A DNA stretch of 64,000 nucleotides from Flavobacteriales bacterium (GCA_020635815.1 JACJZB010000006.1:62001-126000), one strand, 5' to 3'; positions 32,624 through 42,900 are shown, counted from the stretch's first letter. The notes: generated by a model from the sequence alone, not told the origin. Translations and numbers: made by a program.

Positions 32624-34570
32624 ATGATTAAAGTAACATTACCAGATGGCGCTGTGAAAGAACTACCAAAGGGAAGTTCGGCAATGGATGTGGCAAAAAG
32701 CATAAGCGAAGGCTTTGCAAGAAATGTAATTTCAGCAAAAGTAAATGACAAAACTGTTGAAGTAACCACACCTATTACCACCGATGCTAATGTTACCCTA
32801 TACACTTTCGATAACGAAGAAGGAAAAAAAGCTTTTTGGCATTCTTCTGCTCACATTTTAGCTCAAGCTTTAGAAAAATTATACCCGGGTATAAAATTAA
32901 CTATTGGACCAGCCATAGAAAATGGTTTTTATTACGATGTAGATTCAGGCGAACAAACCATTAGAGAAGAAGATTTTAAAAAAATAGAAGATAAGTTTTT
33001 AGAATTAGCTCGTGAAAAGGCTGATTTTAGTTTACGTGAAGTTTCTAAGGCTGACGCTTTAGCTAAATATAAAGCAGAAGGTAATGAATACAAAGTTGAG
33101 TTAATTGAAAACTTAAACGATGGTGAAATTACTTTTTGCGACCATTCAGATTTTACTGATTTATGTAGAGGTGGACACATTCCAAACACCGGAATTGTAA
33201 AAGCTGTAAAAATCATGAATGTTGCTGGTGCTTATTGGCGTGCCGACCAAACTAAAAATCAATTGGTTCGTGTTTATGGAATTTCTTTCCCTAAACAAAA
33301 AATGCTAACTGAATATTTAGAGTTATTAGAATTAGCAAAACAACGCGACCACCGTAAGTTAGGTAAAGAGTTAGAGTTGTTTACTTTTTCAGAAAAAGTT
33401 GGACAAGGTTTACCTTTATGGCTGCCAAAAGGAGCGATGCTACGTGAGCGTTTAGAAAACTTTTTGAAAAAAGCACAAGTAAAAGCAGGATATTTACCTG
33501 TAATTACTCCACACATTGGACATAAAGATTTATATGTTACTTCAGGGCATTACGAAAAGTATGGTGCAGATTCATTTCAATCAATTTTAACTCCACACGA
33601 AGGTGAAGAGTTCTTGTTAAAACCTATGAACTGCCCACACCATTGTGAAATTTACAAAACATCACCTAAATCGTATAAAGATTTACCTGTTCGTTTTGCT
33701 GAATTTGGTACAGTTTATCGTTATGAACAAAGTGGTGAACTACATGGGTTAACTCGTGTAAGAGGATTTACACAAGATGATGCTCACTTATTTTGTCGTC
33801 CCGACCAAGTGGAAGATGAATTTATGAAAGTAATTGATTTGGTGTTGTATGTTTTTGGTGCTTTAGGTTTCGAAGACTTTACAGCTCAAATCTCATTAAG
33901 AGACCCTGACAATAAAGAAAAATACATTGGTTCTGATGAGAATTGGGAAAAAGCAGAGCAAGCAATTATAAACACAGCCAATGCCAAAGGATTAAAAACT
34001 GTTGTAGAAACTGGCGAAGCAGCATTTTACGGACCTAAGTTAGACTTTATGGTTAAGGATGCCTTAGGAAGAAGCTGGCAATTAGGAACAATACAAGTAG
34101 ATTATAACTTACCAGAGCGTTTTGAATTAGAGTATAAAGGCAGTGATAACGAGATGCACCGCCCAGTAATGATACACCGAGCACCATTTGGCTCTATGGA
34201 ACGTTTTGTTGCTGTTTTAATTGAACATTGTGGCGGAAATTTTCCCCTTTGGTTAACACCAGATCAAGTTGGAATTTTACCAGTTAGCGAAAAGTATAAT
34301 GAAAATGCTCAAAATATTTTAAAATTGCTAAATAATTACGATATTCGCGGCTTCGTAGATGAACGAAACGAAAAAGTGGGCAGAAAGATTAGAGATGCAG
34401 AAGTGAGTAAAGTACCGTTTATGTTGATTATTGGTGAGAAAGAAGCTGAAACCAACATTGTTTCGGTAAGAAAACATGGTGAAGGAGATATAGGAGAGTT
34501 TAGCATTGAAGAGTTTGCCAACATTATAAATAACGAAGTAAAAAAAGATTTAAATAGTAATAATAATTAA
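32624..34570 (+). CDS. thrS: Threonyl-tRNA synthetase
   Basis: A full-length 648-residue class II synthetase. The TGS domain is at residues 1-62; the editing domain has the zinc-type HSSAHILAQALEKL and CRGGHIP; the catalytic core has motif 2 (RYEQSGELHGLTRVRGFTQD) and zinc ligands in PMNCPHHCEIY; motif 3 is VMIHRAPFGSMERF; the anticodon-binding domain follows (DQVGILPVSEKYNENAQNIL). It charges tRNA-Thr in the cytoplasm. It heads thrS-infC-rpmI-rplT, a cluster order common across bacteria. Confidence 0.98.
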   Translation: MIKVTLPDGAVKELPKGSSAMDVAKSISEGFARNVISAKVNDKTVEVTTPITTDANVTLYTFDNEEGKKAFWHSSAHILAQALEKLYPGIKLTIGPAIENGFYYDVDSGEQTIREEDFKKIEDKFLELAREKADFSLREVSKADALAKYKAEGNEYKVELIENLNDGEITFCDHSDFTDLCRGGHIPNTGIVKAVKIMNVAGAYWRADQTKNQLVRVYGISFPKQKMLTEYLELLELAKQRDHRKLGKELELFTFSEKVGQGLPLWLPKGAMLRERLENFLKKAQVKAGYLPVITPHIGHKDLYVTSGHYEKYGADSFQSILTPHEGEEFLLKPMNCPHHCEIYKTSPKSYKDLPVRFAEFGTVYRYEQSGELHGLTRVRGFTQDDAHLFCRPDQVEDEFMKVIDLVLYVFGALGFEDFTAQISLRDPDNKEKYIGSDENWEKAEQAIINTANAKGLKTVVETGEAAFYGPKLDFMVKDALGRSWQLGTIQVDYNLPERFELEYKGSDNEMHRPVMIHRAPFGSMERFVAVLIEHCGGNFPLWLTPDQVGILPVSEKYNENAQNILKLLNNYDIRGFVDERNEKVGRKIRDAEVSKVPFMLIIGEKEAETNIVSVRKHGEGDIGEFSIEEFANIINNEVKKDLNSNNN

Positions 34571-34574
34571 TTAT

Positions 34575-34580
34575 AGGAGG
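34575..34580 (+). promoter_or_regulatory. Strong Shine-Dalgarno sequence fixing the infC start
   Basis: AGGAGG lies 8 bases before the ATA codon at 34589. Shine-Dalgarno sequences are rare in this window, so a perfect one here supports initiation at that non-standard codon. Confidence 0.75.
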
Positions 34581-34588
34581 ATTTAGTC

Positions 34589-35146
34589 ATAGCTAAGAGA
34601 TTTCAAAATAAAGGACGATACGTAAAAAAAGAAGATTTACACAAAATCAACGACCGTATTACAGCAAGAGAAGTAAGAGTTATTGCTGATGATGTTGAAC
34701 CTGCAGTTTACCCAATTGCAGAAGCAATTGCACTTGCAGCAAGCAAAGAACTTGATTTAGTTGAGATTTCGCCTAATGCAGTCCCTCCCGTTTGTAAAAT
34801 TATTGATTACAAGAAATTTTTATACGATCAAAAAAAGAAGCAAAAAGAAATTAAAGCTAAAGCTCAAAAAATGGTGGTTAAAGAAATTCGTTTCGGCCCC
34901 AACACAGATGAGCATGATTTTGATTTCAAGGTAAAGCACGCAGAGAACTTCATAAAAGAAGGGTCGAAAGTAAAGGCTTTTGTATTCTTTAAAGGTAGAA
35001 CAATTGTTTTTAAAGAAAGAGGAGAAATTCTTTTATTAAAAATGGCTCAAGCCCTAGAAGAAATTGCAACGGTAGAATCTTTACCAAAATTAGAGGGCAA
35101 AAAAATGATTATGTTTTTAGCTCCTAAAAAAGTAAATAAAAAATAG
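34589..35146 (+). CDS. infC: Translation initiation factor IF-3, starting at ATA
   Basis: The product from 34589 is 185 residues, the usual IF-3 length. It runs from (M)AKRFQNKGRYVKKEDLHKI through INDRITAREVRVI (N-domain), a Lys-rich linker, and MVVKEIRFGPNTDEHDFDFK with VKAFVFFKGRTIVFKERGE (C-domain). No ATG, GTG or TTG exists in frame between the upstream TAG at 34574 and the conserved N-domain. The first ATG (34871) would remove the whole N-domain. Rare AUU-type starts in infC underlie its autoregulation by start-codon discrimination in E. coli; AUA would act similarly. Confidence 0.9.
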   Translation: MAKRFQNKGRYVKKEDLHKINDRITAREVRVIADDVEPAVYPIAEAIALAASKELDLVEISPNAVPPVCKIIDYKKFLYDQKKKQKEIKAKAQKMVVKEIRFGPNTDEHDFDFKVKHAENFIKEGSKVKAFVFFKGRTIVFKERGEILLLKMAQALEEIATVESLPKLEGKKMIMFLAPKKVNKK

Positions 35147-35168
35147 TTAACAATTAAATAATAATAGT

Positions 35169-35363
35169 ATGCCTAAAATGAAAACTGGTTCTAGTGCTAA
35201 GAAAAGATTCCGATTAACTGGAACCGGAAAAATTAAAAGAAAACATGCTTTTAAAAGTCACATCTTAACTAAGAAAACGACTAAACAAAAGCGTAATTTA
35301 ACTAAAATGGGTCTTGTAGATTCTACAGACGAAAAAAGTATCAAATTACAATTAGGAATTTAA
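35169..35363 (+). CDS. rpmI: 50S ribosomal protein L35
   Basis: A 64-residue basic protein with the L35 signature MPKMKTGSSAKKRFRLTGTG and KRKHAFKSHILTKKTTKQKR. It lies 22 bp after infC and 115 bp before rplT, within the usual infC-rpmI-rplT operon. Confidence 0.97.
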   Translation: MPKMKTGSSAKKRFRLTGTGKIKRKHAFKSHILTKKTTKQKRNLTKMGLVDSTDEKSIKLQLGI

Positions 35364-35424
35364 TTCCTTTTTATTGTTTTCAATAAATCGGTTATCGTAA
35401 ATTAAAAAAAGTATTAAAACCAGG

Positions 35425-35460
35425 TAATTAGTTTTAAGACTCAAAAAAGAGCACTAATTA
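35425..35460 (+). promoter_or_regulatory. Stem-loop in the rpmI-rplT spacer, possible L20 leader
   Basis: TAATTAGT pairs perfectly with ACTAATTA around a 20-base loop, ending 18 bp before the rplT start. L20 represses its operon by binding leader RNA in several phyla. This stem is in the right place, but its match to a known L20-leader class is untested. Confidence 0.35.
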
Positions 35461-35478
35461 TCAAAAAACGTTAAAATT

Positions 35479-35826
35479 ATGCCTAGATCGGTAAACGCAG
35501 TAGCGTCAAGAGCAAGAAGAAAAAAAGTAATGAAGCAAGCCAAAGGTTTCTTTGGCAGAAGAAAAAATGTTTGGACAGTAGCAAAAAATGCTGTAGAAAA
35601 AGCAGGAGTTTATGCTTACGTTGGTAGAAAACAAAAGAAAAGAAACTTTAGAGCTTTATGGATTCAAAGAATTAATGCTGGTGCAAGAATGCACGGCATG
35701 TCTTATTCTAAATTTATGGGGGAATTAGCAAAAAAAGATATTCAATTGAATAGAAAAGTTTTAGCTGATTTAGCGATGAACCATCCAGAAGCTTTTAAAG
35801 CTGTGGTTGATTCAATCAAAAAATAA
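35479..35826 (+). CDS. rplT: 50S ribosomal protein L20
   Basis: 115 residues with the full L20 pattern: SVNAVASRARRKKVMKQAKG, FFGRRKNVWTVAKNAVEKAG and WIQRINAGARMHGMSYSKFM. It binds 23S rRNA early in 50S assembly. A terminator follows 24 bp downstream and closes the thrS operon. Confidence 0.98.
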   Translation: MPRSVNAVASRARRKKVMKQAKGFFGRRKNVWTVAKNAVEKAGVYAYVGRKQKKRNFRALWIQRINAGARMHGMSYSKFMGELAKKDIQLNRKVLADLAMNHPEAFKAVVDSIKK

Positions 35827-35850
35827 ACCTACTATTACAAAATAAATATT

Positions 35851-35876
35851 AAAGGGAGCTTTTGCTCCCTTTTTTT
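35851..35876 (+). terminator. Terminator of the thrS-infC-rpmI-rplT operon
   Basis: AAAGGGAGC-TTTT-GCTCCCTTT followed by T residues; a classic intrinsic terminator. Confidence 0.85.
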
Positions 35877-35913
35877 GTTTTATAAATTTAGCTTAAAACA
35901 TTACATTTGATAA

Positions 35914-36699
35914 ATGCTAAATAACTTACTTTTTATAACCCTACGTTGGCTCGATGTTGTTGATATATTATTGGTATCAATAATTATGTATCAACTATAC
36001 AAACTGGTTAAAGGAACAGTTGCCATAAAAATTTTCTTAGGCATACTGGCCATATACTTGTTTTGGAAAATTGCAGCAGCATTAAAGATGGAACTGCTCA
36101 GCGAAATTTTAGGACAATTTATTGGTGTTGGAGTTATTGCTTTAATTGTAGTATTTCAACAAGAAATCAGACGGTTTCTACTCCTTATTGGAAATAATAG
36201 TATGTTTTCTGCTAAAAATAGAAGACTGTTTAAACTGCTACAAAATAATAAAGATGAGAAACAAGAATTAAATACACCTCAATTAATTTCTGCATCAAAA
36301 AATTTATCTCAATCTAAAACTGGTGCCTTAATCGTTCTCGACTTACATTCAGAGCTTAAAATTTACACCAATAATGGTGAAAAAATTAACGCAAAAATAT
36401 CATCCTCTTTATTAGAAAATATTTTCTTTAAGAATAGCCCTCTACATGACGGCGGAGTTATTATTCAACACAATGAAATAAAAGCGGCTCGATGTATTCT
36501 ACCTGTTTCAGATAACCAATCCTTTCCAAGTCATTTTGGATTGCGTCATCGTTCTGCGGCTGGTATTACTGAAGTATCACAAGCAATCGCAATTATAATA
36601 TCTGAAGAAACTGGTAAAATTTCTTTTAGTAAACATGGAGAAATACAACACAACGTTAGCCTTGAAACGCTAGAGAAACTAATTTTAGCTGAATTGTGA
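35914..36699 (+). CDS. cdaA: Diadenylate cyclase (CdaA type)
   Basis: A 261-residue protein with three N-terminal membrane segments (about 12-30, 38-55, 66-86) and a C-terminal DAC domain. The active-site motifs are present: PLHDGGVIIQ (DGA-type) and LRHRSAAGITE (RHR). It makes cyclic di-AMP from ATP, a messenger for potassium and turgor control. The product starts MLNNLLFITLRWLDVVDILL. The downstream transporter overlaps its stop by 4 bp (GTGA). Confidence 0.95.
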   Translation: MLNNLLFITLRWLDVVDILLVSIIMYQLYKLVKGTVAIKIFLGILAIYLFWKIAAALKMELLSEILGQFIGVGVIALIVVFQQEIRRFLLLIGNNSMFSAKNRRLFKLLQNNKDEKQELNTPQLISASKNLSQSKTGALIVLDLHSELKIYTNNGEKINAKISSSLLENIFFKNSPLHDGGVIIQHNEIKAARCILPVSDNQSFPSHFGLRHRSAAGITEVSQAIAIIISEETGKISFSKHGEIQHNVSLETLEKLILAEL

Positions 36700-38186
36700 T
36701 TTCCTCACCACATACAAAAAAAGCTTTACTAGGCGTTCTCACCATTATATTAGCAATAGTTGTTTACCATTTAATTCCTGACGGATTCGGACAAGCACCA
36801 ATAATGGCATCTATAGTTGTTGTAATGGCAATGTGCTGGGTATTTGAAATACTACCCATTCCTGTTACTTCATTATTACCACTTATTTTGTTTCCCGTAT
36901 TCGAAATAATGAATACCAAAGCTACGGCTTCTTTTTATGGCAAAGACATTATATTTCTATTTTTAGGAGGGTTTATTCTCGCTAAAGCACTACAAGTAAG
37001 CAATCTACATCAACGAATAGCTTTACACATTTTAAACATTGTAGGTTCTCAGCATGCTCGGTTGGTGCTTGGTTTTATGATTACTACTGCTTTTTTAAGT
37101 ATGTGGATTTCCAATACTTCGTCTGTAATGGTAATGATGCCTATCGCTATTTCTATTATTGAGCAAATAAAAAGCCATGATAAAGTCAATAAAGTAATAA
37201 GTAAACTTGCTGTAAGCATGATGCTTGGTATTGCCTATTCTGCCGATATTGGAGGAATGGCAACCTTAATTGGTACACCACCAAATATGGTTTTTGTGCA
37301 GATGTATCATGAGTTGTTTCCTGACTTAACTCCCGTAAGTTTTACACAATGGTTAATGCTCGGATTACCGCTTTCAATTACTTTTTTATTTACAGGATGG
37401 CTTTTATTAACCAAGGTTATTTTTAGAATACCTAAAATAAATTTGTTTGAAAGTAAAAGCATTATTAAAAGCCAATTAAAAGGTTTAGGTAAAATGAACC
37501 AAGACGAATGGTTAACTGGTGCTGTTTTTAGTTTAGCCATCCTATTGTGGATAACTGGTTCAAACATCAGACTTTCAGATGATTTTATAATAAAAGGTTG
37601 GCGTTCGGCATTTAACCTTGAAATGATAAGTGATGCTAGTATCGCCATTGGTACAGCCATTTTATTATTTATGATGCCTTCTAAAAAACGCAAAAATGAA
37701 ATGCTCATAAAATGGGAACACATGAGAGATTTACCTTGGGGAATTTTGTTGTTATTTGGTGGAGGTTTTGCTTTAGCTGGTGGCTTTGAAGCTTCTGGAC
37801 TCTCAAAAGTAATTGGTAATTTATTTATAGATGTAGATGTAAACTCTCCTATTGTTTTAGTAATAATTGTTTGTTTGATTTTAACATTGTTAACTGAACT
37901 TACATCAAACACCGCTACAACCAATTTAGTATTACCAATTTTAGCCAAAGCTAGTGTTGTACTAGGAATCGACCCACGAATTTTAATGATACCAGCCACC
38001 CTATCTGCTAGTTGTGCTTTTATGATGCCTGTTGCCTCCCCTACTCAAGCTATTGTATTTGGGTCGGGTTACATACAAATTAAACAAATGGTGAGAGCTG
38101 GAATACTATTTAATTTACTCGGTATTATTGTAGTAACACTAAGTTTTTACTTATTAGCAGAGTTTGTTTTTGGAATTACTATCTAG
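36696..38186 (+). CDS. SLC13/DASS-family anion:sodium symporter
   Basis: A 496-residue protein with about 12-13 membrane segments and the family signature motifs SNTSSVMVMMPIA and, near the C-terminus, ELTSNTATTNLVLPIL followed by PVASPTQAIVFGSGYIQIKQ. These SNT motifs bind sodium and a dicarboxylate, phosphate or sulfate. It starts with GTG overlapping the cdaA stop, so it is translationally coupled to c-di-AMP synthesis. Substrate specificity cannot be read from sequence. Confidence 0.9.
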   Translation: MISSPHTKKALLGVLTIILAIVVYHLIPDGFGQAPIMASIVVVMAMCWVFEILPIPVTSLLPLILFPVFEIMNTKATASFYGKDIIFLFLGGFILAKALQVSNLHQRIALHILNIVGSQHARLVLGFMITTAFLSMWISNTSSVMVMMPIAISIIEQIKSHDKVNKVISKLAVSMMLGIAYSADIGGMATLIGTPPNMVFVQMYHELFPDLTPVSFTQWLMLGLPLSITFLFTGWLLLTKVIFRIPKINLFESKSIIKSQLKGLGKMNQDEWLTGAVFSLAILLWITGSNIRLSDDFIIKGWRSAFNLEMISDASIAIGTAILLFMMPSKKRKNEMLIKWEHMRDLPWGILLLFGGGFALAGGFEASGLSKVIGNLFIDVDVNSPIVLVIIVCLILTLLTELTSNTATTNLVLPILAKASVVLGIDPRILMIPATLSASCAFMMPVASPTQAIVFGSGYIQIKQMVRAGILFNLLGIIVVTLSFYLLAEFVFGITI

Positions 38187-38278
38187 TTTACAATATTGTT
38201 TATAAGTTTTGAAATCTAAAATAGCGAAAATAATAGCTAATAATTAAGTTTGTTCTATTCAATAAAAAAATAGATAAA

Positions 38279-38647
38279 ATGAGTTTAGTAGTAAAAGGAA
38301 GAATTAGCAAAGTATTAGAAATGGAAACTGGAACCAGTAAAGCTGGTAAAGAATGGAAAAAACAAAGTTTTGTAATTGATACTGGAGATCAATACAATCC
38401 TGAAGTTTGTTTCAGTTTATTTGGTGAAGATAAAATTAACATGTTGAGAAACTTTGGTGAAGGTCAAGAAGTAGAAGTTGCTTTTAACGTTTATTCAAGA
38501 GAATACAACGGAAAATACTACCACAACTTAGACGCATGGAAAATTAACGGAAGTGCTCAATTTGCTGCTGGTACTGGAGCGGCTCCTGCACCAAGTGCTG
38601 CTGATGCACCAATGGCTGCTGGCGAAGAAGATGATTTGCCTTTCTAA
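38279..38647 (+). CDS. DUF3127 protein
   Basis: 122 residues with an OB-fold-like core: VKGRISKVLEMETGTSKAGK, EWKKQSFVIDTGDQYNPEVC and YNGKYYHNLDAWKIN. A disordered Ala/Pro-rich stretch and the acidic tip EEDDLPF follow, closely resembling the C-terminal tail of single-stranded DNA-binding proteins. DUF3127 is Bacteroidota-specific. The SSB-like tail suggests contact with SSB-tail-binding replication proteins (inference). A TTCG-loop terminator follows. Confidence 0.9.
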   Translation: MSLVVKGRISKVLEMETGTSKAGKEWKKQSFVIDTGDQYNPEVCFSLFGEDKINMLRNFGEGQEVEVAFNVYSREYNGKYYHNLDAWKINGSAQFAAGTGAAPAPSAADAPMAAGEEDDLPF

Positions 38648-38674
38648 TCCATTATTCTAAACATAGATATTACA

Positions 38675-38700
38675 AAAAGTGCATTCGTGCACTTTTTTTT
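38675..38700 (+). terminator. Terminator after the DUF3127 gene
   Basis: AAAAGTGCA-TTCG-TGCACTTTT with a long T-run. The stem is capped by a stable TTCG tetraloop. Confidence 0.85.
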
Positions 38701-38711
38701 ATTCGTATTAA

Positions 38712-39857
38712 ATGAACAATTCTACATCATTTTCTTCTTTAGGGCTTCCGCACCAATTAGTTAAAAGGTTAGCAGAACAAAACTATACACAGCCCTATCC
38801 TATTCAGAGTGAAGCAATTCCTCCAATTATGGAAAAAAGAGATGTGTTGGGTATTGCAAAAACTGGTTCTGGTAAAACAGCAAGTTATGTTTTACCAATA
38901 CTAGCCAACTTACAACATGCCAACCCTACAAAAAATAGACATATAAGTGTGCTAGTTCTAGTACCTACAAGAGAATTGGCTGGACAGGTAAATGATGTAG
39001 TTCGATTGTTTAGCTCGGTTTTAACAACAAGAGTAAAATCGTTGGCTGTATTTGGTGGTGTATCAATAAATCCTCAAATGATAGCTTTACAAGGTGTAAA
39101 CATACTTATTGCTACTCCAGGACGATTAATTGAATTGGTTGAATCTAAAGCTGTTCATTTAACTAATGTAGCGACTTTGGTTTTGGATGAAGCTGATAAA
39201 ATGCTAAACCTTGGTTTTAAGGATGAAATGAACAAGATTTTTTCTTTACTTCCCAAAAAACGACAAAATCTTTTGTTTTCTGCTACACTTAGCGAAGATT
39301 TAAAGGATGTAAAGCAAGTTTTATTAGATGAGCCTGTTGTTATTAAAATTAAGGATGAAAGCGAAGAAATAGAACAAATTAATCAAACTGTATATTTTGT
39401 AAATGAAGAGAAAAAAGGTCCTTTACTTCGTCATTTAATAAAAGAGAATAATTTATCACAAGTTTTAATTTTTGCAGCCTCAACTTACAAAGCTGATAAC
39501 ATTTCAAATAAGTTGCGTAAAAACGGAATCAATGCTTCTGCTATTCACAGCAAAAAAAGTCAAACCACAAGAACTGAAACACTAAGAAAATTTAAAGAAG
39601 GTAAAATAAACGTATTAGTTGCTACCGATTTATTAGCCAGAGGAATTGACATTGAGTTTTTACCTTGTGTGATCAATTATGACTTACCTCGCTCTCCAAA
39701 AGATTACATTCATCGAATTGGTAGAACTGGTCGTGCTGAATCTTCGGGTGATGCAATTACCTTTGTTAATCCCGATGAGGAACATCATTTTAAAGTCATC
39801 CAAAAAAAGAGTGCTCAGTTTATTGAAGTTATCGAGTTAGCAGGTTTTACGGATTAA
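38712..39857 (+). CDS. DEAD-box RNA helicase (RhlE-like)
   Basis: A 381-residue two-domain helicase with all motifs: Q motif (YTQPYPIQSEAIPPI), Walker A (AKTGSGKTASY), PTRELA, TPGR, DEAD as VLDEADKML, SAT, and in domain 2 ATDLLARGID and HRIGRTGRAES. The C-terminus is short, without the basic tail of many RhlE proteins. It remodels structured RNA. It converges on the UvrD-type gene across a palindromic repeat. Confidence 0.93.
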   Translation: MNNSTSFSSLGLPHQLVKRLAEQNYTQPYPIQSEAIPPIMEKRDVLGIAKTGSGKTASYVLPILANLQHANPTKNRHISVLVLVPTRELAGQVNDVVRLFSSVLTTRVKSLAVFGGVSINPQMIALQGVNILIATPGRLIELVESKAVHLTNVATLVLDEADKMLNLGFKDEMNKIFSLLPKKRQNLLFSATLSEDLKDVKQVLLDEPVVIKIKDESEEIEQINQTVYFVNEEKKGPLLRHLIKENNLSQVLIFAASTYKADNISNKLRKNGINASAIHSKKSQTTRTETLRKFKEGKINVLVATDLLARGIDIEFLPCVINYDLPRSPKDYIHRIGRTGRAESSGDAITFVNPDEEHHFKVIQKKSAQFIEVIELAGFTD

Positions 39858-39872
39858 AACAATAGTTTCATT

Positions 39873-39900
39873 CCCCTCCTTGGAGGGGTTAGGGGTGGGT
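39873..39900. repeat. Dispersed palindromic repeat CCCCTCC..GGAGGGG, copy 1
   Basis: CCCCTCC-TT-GGAGGGG followed by TTAGGGGTGGG. A related sequence in opposite orientation occurs at 50209-50242. Such GC-rich repeats stand out against the AT-rich genome and are commonly scattered in flavobacterial intergenic regions. Here it lies between convergent genes and could act as a bidirectional terminator. Confidence 0.55.
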
Positions 39901-39925
39901 AAAAAACCTTAAAGATTTATCAAAC

Positions 39926-42900
39926 TTAAAGACTTACCAATTCTCTATCTTTAATGTAAAGCAAATAACTCTTTACATTGGTATAACCCATTTCAAGTAA
40001 TATGGTTTGGTAATTAGCCAATTGCATTAAATGTGATGCTTCTTGATTTCCTGTTTTATAATCAATAATAAAAGTTTCGTTATTTTTTTGTACTACCCTA
40101 TCTGGCTGATAGGTTTTACCCGATGGTAATAAAATAGATGTTTCATTAATTACCTTGTCTAAATCAGTAAAAAAAGGTTTTATGGTTGGTAAACTTAAAA
40201 TATCCTTAATTTCTTGGCTAATATCTTCTGCTTCTTTTGGATTGATTATACCTGCTGATAAATACTTCTTAATTACACTCTCCAAGTCTGCTATCGTTTC
40301 TATATCGGCTAGTATTTTGTGTATTAATCGACCATATTCTGTTGCCGACTCCAAATGTTCCGTTTCCCATATTTCTGGAGCTTGGAAGCTAATCTCAATT
40401 TTATCTCGCCAATTATTGTAAACTACGGCGGTAAACTCTTCATTTTTATCTTGTTTTTCCTCTTCATCCCTTTTTAACGGTAAAAAAGTGCCAAACTGAT
40501 AAGCTGATTCGTTTATTTTTTTAGCTGGATTTAACTCACAATAATCAAAAAATAACTTACTAATGTTTATTGCTTCACTTTGTGATGCTTTTTTAGGTGC
40601 CTTATAAAGTTTACTCAAAATGTACAACCTATCTTTTGGGCGAGTTAATGCTACATAAAGAATGTTAATCAAATCTAACTTCGATTTTTCAACCTCATTT
40701 GTAAGTATAGCCTCATATCTTGTTCCTTTCAGTGCTGCACTTAATGGTAAAATGGCTGTTTTAAATCGCTCTATATTTGTATCATTTATCCAACTAAAGT
40801 CTTCAGTATTTTTACTCATAGAGTCGGCATACGGATAAATAACCACGGGAAATTCTAACCCTTTAGATTTATGAATACTCATAATCTTTACCGCATTTAT
40901 TCCGTCGGGAATAACAATAGAAAACTTACTACTTTTATTTTCCCACCACTCTAAAAAGTTAACTACCGAATTATCAAATCTGGCTGCATATTCTTGAATT
41001 TTATCAAGAAAGAACTGAATGTAAATATTTACTTCTTGGCTTAAATTAAAGTGACGAATTAAATATTCTGTTAATTCATACAACGAATAATTGGCTATAT
41101 TTTTGTAATCTAATGTTAACGCTTTGCTCGAAAGATAAACTTCCAAAGTATTGAAATTCTTATGATTATAGATGTCAATTAACTTATCTGTTTTAAACTG
41201 ATTGTTAACTAAATAGTTAATAATTGGCAACTGAAAACTAACTTCTTTTGGACTTGCTAAAAAGTTAAAAACATTGAGTAAAAATTTTACCTCAGCCGAA
41301 TTGTTCAACAACAAACTCTCAGAAGAAACAACAGGAATTCCTTGCTCCAACAATATTGAGGCAATAGCTGAACCTTCTTTGTTTCCTCGGGTTAAAATGG
41401 CGATATCTTCCAACTTATAGCCTTCTGTTTCCGAAGTTGTATGCTCAATAATTTCTAAAATCCGATTATAAGTCAACTCATCAAATTCATCTTTATCTTC
41501 GGCTTCTAACAAGTCAATCTCTACTCCACCACCAATATTATCAGCGGCAAAATGTTGCGATAAGTTATTGTATATTTCTTTATAATCTCCAGAAAGGTTG
41601 TTGGCAATAAAACTAAAAAACTGATTATTAAAATCAACTACCTCTGCTTTCGACCTAAAGTTGGATGCTAGATTTTCTTCTTTATAATTTCTAACAAAAG
41701 CTGTTTCTCGCTCTTTTATCAGCTCGTTATTATTATTGTTGTGTAAATAAGGCAGCTTTATAATTTGCTCCACTTCTCCACCTCTAAAACGATAGATGGC
41801 TTGTTTCGCATCGCCAACTATCATACTAAACTTACCATCTGCCAAAGAGTTATCTACCAACGGAATTAAATTGTGCCATTGAATGATTGAAGTGTCTTGA
41901 AACTCATCAATCAAATAATGCTTGTACTTCTCTCCTAGTCGTTCGTAAATAAATGGAATGGGCTCGCTAGCTACTATTTTAGCTATCTTTTTATTAAAAT
42001 CAGAAATACTTAATACACTGTTTTCTTTCTTATATTCTTGTATTGTTTTTTCAATTTCGTTGAGTACTGCTAAATTGTAAATATTTTTAATTAAGAGCTT
42101 ATTGATAATATATTCTTCGCCTTTTTTATCGATTAAAGCTTTTGAAGAATTATACCAGGCTATAAACTCATCCTGATGAGTATCTATTAAATCTTTTTGG
42201 TCTTGAGGAACTGTTTTGGCATACCAATTTTGCTCTCCATTAATTATTTTTAAAAAGGTTGGTGTTGGAGTAAAGTCTTTAAACTTTAATAATTTTTTCC
42301 AATAATCAGTATAAAAACTTCTAGAAAAACTTTTCTCATTAATGCCTTTACTTTGAACCTCAGCAATTGCTGTTGTAGCTAGTGATGTTAATTCTTTTTC
42401 GAAAGATTTAATTGAACCCGACAACTCTTTTTTAATCTCTTCAAAGTCATCAATGGTTAAATCTCTTAATTGTTGAAGGTGGAATTCTCCCTCTTCTTTT
42501 ATTAAGTTTTTCGCAAAGTTTTTAAGATCTTTCTCTATGTGCCAACTCGCTTCATCTTCTGCTTTTTTACCAGCATACTCAACCAAGAGTTTTGTTATTT
42601 TCTCATTCGAACCAATTTCAGAAATCAATAAATCTATTGATTTGTCTAGGACCTCATTTTCGTTTAACTCAATGTCAAAATTTAAAGGCAAATGTAAATC
42701 GTGAGCAAAAGTTCTTATTATTTTATGGGTGAATTTATCGATGGTTCCGATAGCAAAATTGCCATAATTGTGTAAAATAGATTTTAATACTTTTTTACTT
42801 CGGGCTACAATTTGCTCTTGTGTTGCTCCTAAACCACCTTTTTCAATAGGCAATAATAAAGCGTCCATTAAGTGTTTTGGTGTTCCTTCTAATAGTTTTT

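Noticed and set aside
34871..35146. Short 91-aa IF-3 reading frame starting at ATG 34871
   Set aside because: The in-frame sequence upstream encodes the conserved IF-3 N-domain and linker; the true start is the ATA at 34589.
37307..37999. 230-codon minus-strand frame opposite the anion transporter
   Set aside because: It is antisense to a well-conserved membrane protein, its composition mirrors that frame, and it has no recognisable domain.
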